A DNA stretch of 64,000 bases from Lentzea aerocolonigenes (GTDB lineage Bacteria > Actinomycetota > Actinomycetes > Mycobacteriales > Pseudonocardiaceae). The position numbers and the translations under genes were made by a program. The DNA lies in the NCBI RefSeq assembly GCF_000974445.1, contig NZ_BBOJ01000017.1:1-64000 (forward strand), read 5' to 3'. This document shows positions 61,360-64,000 of the stretch, piece after piece (the first letter of the stretch is position 1; each line of letters starts with the position of its first letter). Below the pieces are notes generated by a model that did not search any database, was not told the DNA's origin, and saw nothing but the letters and a program-made list of their open reading frames with translations.

Positions 61360-61887
61360 GTGCCCGAGGACATCGCCGGGTCCGAGCAGATGCTCGCGAA
61401 CTGGAACCAGAACATCCAGGAACGTGCCGCCCGCTACCAGGAGATGGCGACGCGCGTCCAGGGGATGACGATCTCCGAGCGGTCATCGGACGGTTCCGTC
61501 GAGCTCACGATCGGATCCAACGGGATCCTGCAGAACCTCGTGATCAACGAGTCGGCCGCGGGCAGGCGCATGTCCGAGATCAGCGGCGAGATCATGAAGC
61601 TGCTGCAGCGCGCGCAGTCCCGGATTCCCGAGCTGCTGCAGGAAGCCATGGCCGAGACCATCGGCACGCAGGACGAGACGGCCAACGTGTTGTTCAACGA
61701 GGCCAAGAAGAACTTCCCGGCACCGCCTCCCGAGGAGCCGACCCGCACGCCGTACGACCAGAACGAGATCAACTTCCGCGTGGAGGACGACGCGCCGCCC
61801 GCCAGGCCGGCGTCACCGCCTCCGCCGCGTCGCCGTCCGCCGTCGGACGATGACGACGACTTCGGCGGGGAATCCGTCCTCAGCTGA
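61360..61887 (+). CDS. YbaB/EbfC-family nucleoid-associated-like protein in T7SS locus
   Basis: A 175-residue protein. Residues 1-105 resemble YbaB/EbfC: NIQERAARYQEMATRVQGMTISERSSDGSVELTIGSNG, then a helical hairpin. The C-terminal 65 residues are Pro/Asp-rich (ARPASPPPPRRRPP, then an acidic run). In Pseudonocardiales it usually precedes EspC-like and WXG genes of type VII secretion loci. GGGAGG precedes GTG 61360. DNA binding is inferred from family. Confidence 0.85.
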   Translation: MPEDIAGSEQMLANWNQNIQERAARYQEMATRVQGMTISERSSDGSVELTIGSNGILQNLVINESAAGRRMSEISGEIMKLLQRAQSRIPELLQEAMAETIGTQDETANVLFNEAKKNFPAPPPEEPTRTPYDQNEINFRVEDDAPPARPASPPPPRRRPPSDDDDDFGGESVLS

Positions 61888-61924
61888 TCTTCTTCTGTCC
61901 GCTGCTCGAACTTGAGGGGGTTCG

Positions 61925-62230
61925 ATGACTTCCGGTGGTTTCCACGTCACGTCGGACGTGCTGGAAGCGCACGCCAAGGCCTTGGAGGGCCTGCACGGGC
62001 GATTGCAGGGAGCAGTGGACGCGGCCAACACCGTGTCGATGCCGACCGACGCGTACGGGATCATCTGCCAGCCGTTCCGCATGCTGCTCGACCCCGTTGA
62101 GAACTGGGGGCTGAACGCGCTGAAGGGCGTCGCCGAGGCGATGGACGCCACCGCCAAGAAGGTCACCGAGACCGCGAAGCACTACCAGGCCGTCGAGGAC
62201 CAGATCGCTCAGACCATGAAGGGCTTCTGA
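61925..62230 (+). CDS. EspC-like type VII secretion target
   Basis: A 101-residue helical protein without a signal peptide: FHVTSDVLEAHAKALEGLHGRLQGAVDAAN, then GIICQPFRMLLDPVENWGLNALKGVAEAMD and a long helix. This is the ESX-secreted EspC family pattern. It is probably exported with the large WXG protein encoded next, whose ATG overlaps its stop by one base. Confidence 0.9.
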   Translation: MTSGGFHVTSDVLEAHAKALEGLHGRLQGAVDAANTVSMPTDAYGIICQPFRMLLDPVENWGLNALKGVAEAMDATAKKVTETAKHYQAVEDQIAQTMKGF

Positions 62231-64000
62231 TGTCGACGCCGAACCCGCTGGTGGCCAAGGCTCCCGCGGAACCCTCAGGTTTCTTCAACGCCGGCACCGG
62301 TGACAACGGCTGGGCGACGGGTTTCTCGATCGCCGACTCCGCGGTGGACGCCTACAAGGGCATCTCCGAGGGCAGCTGGATCGAGGGCGGGCTCGGCGTC
62401 GTCGGTCTGGTGGCCGACGCGGCGTCGATGGCGATCGACCCGTTCGGCACGCTGCTGTCGTCCGCGGCGTCGTTCCTGATGGAGCACATGCAGCCGTTGA
62501 AGGAGGCGCTGGACTGGCTGGCGGGTGACCCGCCGGTGATCCAGTCGTACTCCACGACGTGGAACAACGTCTCGCAGGAGCTCGGGAAGATCGCGGGCGA
62601 CTACAAGGCCGCCGTCGACGGCACGGCGGAGTGGACGGGCGCGGCGGGCGACGCCTACCGCAAGGCCGCGGGCGAGCAGCTGGACGCGTTGTCCGGCGCG
62701 GCGTCCACCGCGGGTTCGGTGGGCACGGTCGTCGGCGTGATGGGCATGGTCGTCGGGTTCGTGCGCGAGATGGTGCGCGACCTGATCGCGGACCTGGTCG
62801 CGAAGCTGATCACGTGGGTGCTGGAGGCCGTGTTCACGCTGGGCTTCGGCACGCCGGTGATCGTGGCGCAGGCCGTGACGGCGATCTCGAAGTGGGCCAC
62901 GCGCATCGGTGAGCTGATTCAGAAGCTCATCAAGACCATCAAGAAGGTCTCGCCGCTGCTGGGCCGTCTGGTCGAGATCTTCACGAAGATCATGAAGGTC
63001 GTCGGCAAGCTGGTCGGCAAGGTGACCGGTCTCGACGTGATCTCCACGAAGTCCATCAAGCCCGGCGGCCTGTTCCACCGCACCGACGCTCCTGACCTCT
63101 CGCCTTCGGGCGGGCACGGTTCACCTTCGTCGTCTTCGTCCTCTCCGGACAGTTCACCGTCCTCTCCGGACAGCTCGCCTTCTTCCCCATCGTCCTCTCC
63201 GGACTCCTCGCCGTCCTCGCCGTCTTCTTCGTCGCCGTCGACGTCGTCCCCTTCGTCGTCCCCGGACGCGCCTTCACCTTCGCGCACCCCGGACAGCTCA
63301 TCGCCGTCGTCCTCCTCGTCGCCGTCGCGGACTCCCGACAGCTCGCCGACCCCGGATACCCCGTCGCGAACCCCGGACAGCTCGTCCCCCGACACCCCGT
63401 CCCGCACGCCGGACAGCTCCTCCCGCACACCGGACAACGGCTCGTCCCCGTCCCGAACCCCGGACAGCTCCCCGTCGCCCGCGCACACGTCCTCCGCCCC
63501 CGACACTCCGACCGCGCCCCGCAACACGGGCCAGACGGTCCAGTCGTCCGTGGCACCACCAGAGGCCCCGTCCAGGCCGGACGTCCCAACGGCCCCTTCC
63601 CGAACCCCCGACAGCTCCCCGTCCCCCACGCCCACCCAGTCGGGCCCGGTGGGCGGCAGCTCCCCGAACGCGGGCGGCAACGCCCCCTCGTCCCCCGCCG
63701 CCCGCCCGACCACCGGCGGCCAGGGCTGGACCGGCACTCCCGGCAGCCGAGGCGACCTGGGCTCCAGCGCCCCACCCCCACGCTCCCCAGACCTCTCGAC
63801 GTCGGCCTCCCGAGCAGACGCCCCCGCCCGCCCGATGCAATCCCCGTCGCCAACCCCGTCGATGCCGTCCTCGCCGTCGACCGGCATGCCTTCCAGCGGC
63901 ATGCCCTCTAGCGGAATGCCTTCCGGCGGCGCACCGTCAGGCGGACTGCCGGGCGGCGGGATGCCGTCGGGCGGAGCCCCGCACGCCCCTTCCCCCGGCG
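62230..64000 (+). CDS. Large WXG-type T7SS effector-like protein, 3' end outside window
   Basis: From ATG 62230 the frame stays open to the window end (590 codons). Residues 1-100 are a helical leader. A WXG100-like pair of helices follows (TTWNNVSQELGKIAGDYKA, WTGAAGDAYRK). A long hydrophobic/amphipathic region comes next (about 165-275, VVGVMGMVVGFVREMVRDLI and SPLLGRLVEIFTKIMKVVGK). Then comes a low-complexity region of Ser/Pro/Asp with SRTPDSS-type repeats (about 295-480) and GMPSSG repeats at the end. This layout fits a polymorphic toxin secreted by type VII; the toxin domain would lie downstream. Confidence 0.82.
   Translation, partial: MSTPNPLVAKAPAEPSGFFNAGTGDNGWATGFSIADSAVDAYKGISEGSWIEGGLGVVGLVADAASMAIDPFGTLLSSAASFLMEHMQPLKEALDWLAGDPPVIQSYSTTWNNVSQELGKIAGDYKAAVDGTAEWTGAAGDAYRKAAGEQLDALSGAASTAGSVGTVVGVMGMVVGFVREMVRDLIADLVAKLITWVLEAVFTLGFGTPVIVAQAVTAISKWATRIGELIQKLIKTIKKVSPLLGRLVEIFTKIMKVVGKLVGKVTGLDVISTKSIKPGGLFHRTDAPDLSPSGGHGSPSSSSSSPDSSPSSPDSSPSSPSSSPDSSPSSPSSSSPSTSSPSSSPDAPSPSRTPDSSSPSSSSSPSRTPDSSPTPDTPSRTPDSSSPDTPSRTPDSSSRTPDNGSSPSRTPDSSPSPAHTSSAPDTPTAPRNTGQTVQSSVAPPEAPSRPDVPTAPSRTPDSSPSPTPTQSGPVGGSSPNAGGNAPSSPAARPTTGGQGWTGTPGSRGDLGSSAPPPRSPDLSTSASRADAPARPMQSPSPTPSMPSSPSTGMPSSGMPSSGMPSGGAPSGGLPGGGMPSGGAPHAPSPG
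63110..63640 (+). repeat. Low-complexity repeats coding for Ser-Pro-Asp linker
   Basis: Short imperfect DNA repeats such as TCTCCGGACAG and CGAACCCCGGACAGC recur within the T7SS effector gene. They encode (S)PDSS and SRTPDSS peptide repeats. Such tracts slip readily, so length variation between strains is expected. Confidence 0.8.

Overview
The window is GC-rich DNA (codons mostly ending in G or C) from an actinomycete. The gene content points to Pseudonocardiales, with a Lentzea/Saccharothrix-like relative the best guess by inference: a DUF1844 gene beside the infC-rpmI-rplT operon, XRE-DUF5753/DUF397 regulator pairs, a mycothiol-dependent isomerase-like protein, and a YbaB / EspC-like / WXG type VII secretion cluster. 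Genes are dense, many start with GTG or TTG, and at least seven lack a leader: a TANNNT box lies 6-7 bases before the start codon. I saw no tRNA, rRNA or CRISPR array.

Layout. 1-660: right end of an IS3-family element. 690-2850: S41 peptidase and a divergent cytochrome P450. 2834-5200: translation operon infC-rpmI-rplT plus an rRNA-methyltransferase-like gene, behind a structured leader. 5257-7524: DUF1844 protein and small membrane or hypothetical proteins. 7611-14084: a tight catabolic cluster (RidA, IclR regulator, KDG-kinase-like PfkB kinase, D-amino-acid-deaminase-like PLP enzyme, D-aminoacylase-like deacylase, GntP permease), followed by a GH36 alpha-galactosidase with its own promoter. 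16329-21612: redox-repeat lipoprotein, FAD monooxygenase/TetR pair with twin operators, and a tandem pair of membrane-anchored VWA-like proteins. 21629-25325: START-like protein, a 61-aa protein coupled to uvrA, and uvrA with a LexA box. 25515-39000: single genes and small operons: mycothiol isomerase-like protein, acyltransferase, MBL hydrolase, beta-family protein, amidase, FMN reductase/TetR, DUF1801 protein, RNase HI with zinc-knuckle tail, SDR/XRE, PPOX protein, aminotransferase, and ArsR/AHSA1. 38994-42128: frameshifted SEFIR/TIR-TPR gene and an XRE-DUF5753/DUF397 pair. 42289-54801: methyltransferase, dinB/NUDIX divergent pair, secreted endonuclease I, quinone oxidoreductase, DinB-fold protein, GNAT, YqeB/TetR, class V aminotransferase, and membrane proteins. 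54772-61217: lipoprotein, XRE-TPR regulator with a two-gene small operon, EI24 protein, beta-propeller protein, trypsin-like protease and FKBP. 61360-64000: start of a type VII secretion locus whose large WXG protein runs off the window.

The most interesting system is 7611-14084. Its parts read best as a route for an amino-sugar acid: uptake of N-acetyl-D-glucosaminate by GntP, deacetylation by the D-aminoacylase homologue, deamination to 2-keto-3-deoxygluconate by the PLP enzyme with RidA clearing the reactive intermediate, then phosphorylation by the PfkB kinase. This matches the logic of the oxidative chitin pathway known from marine Gammaproteobacteria, which resembles D-amino-acid breakdown. 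Here it would be an actinobacterial version under IclR control. That assignment is inference; the family calls are well supported.
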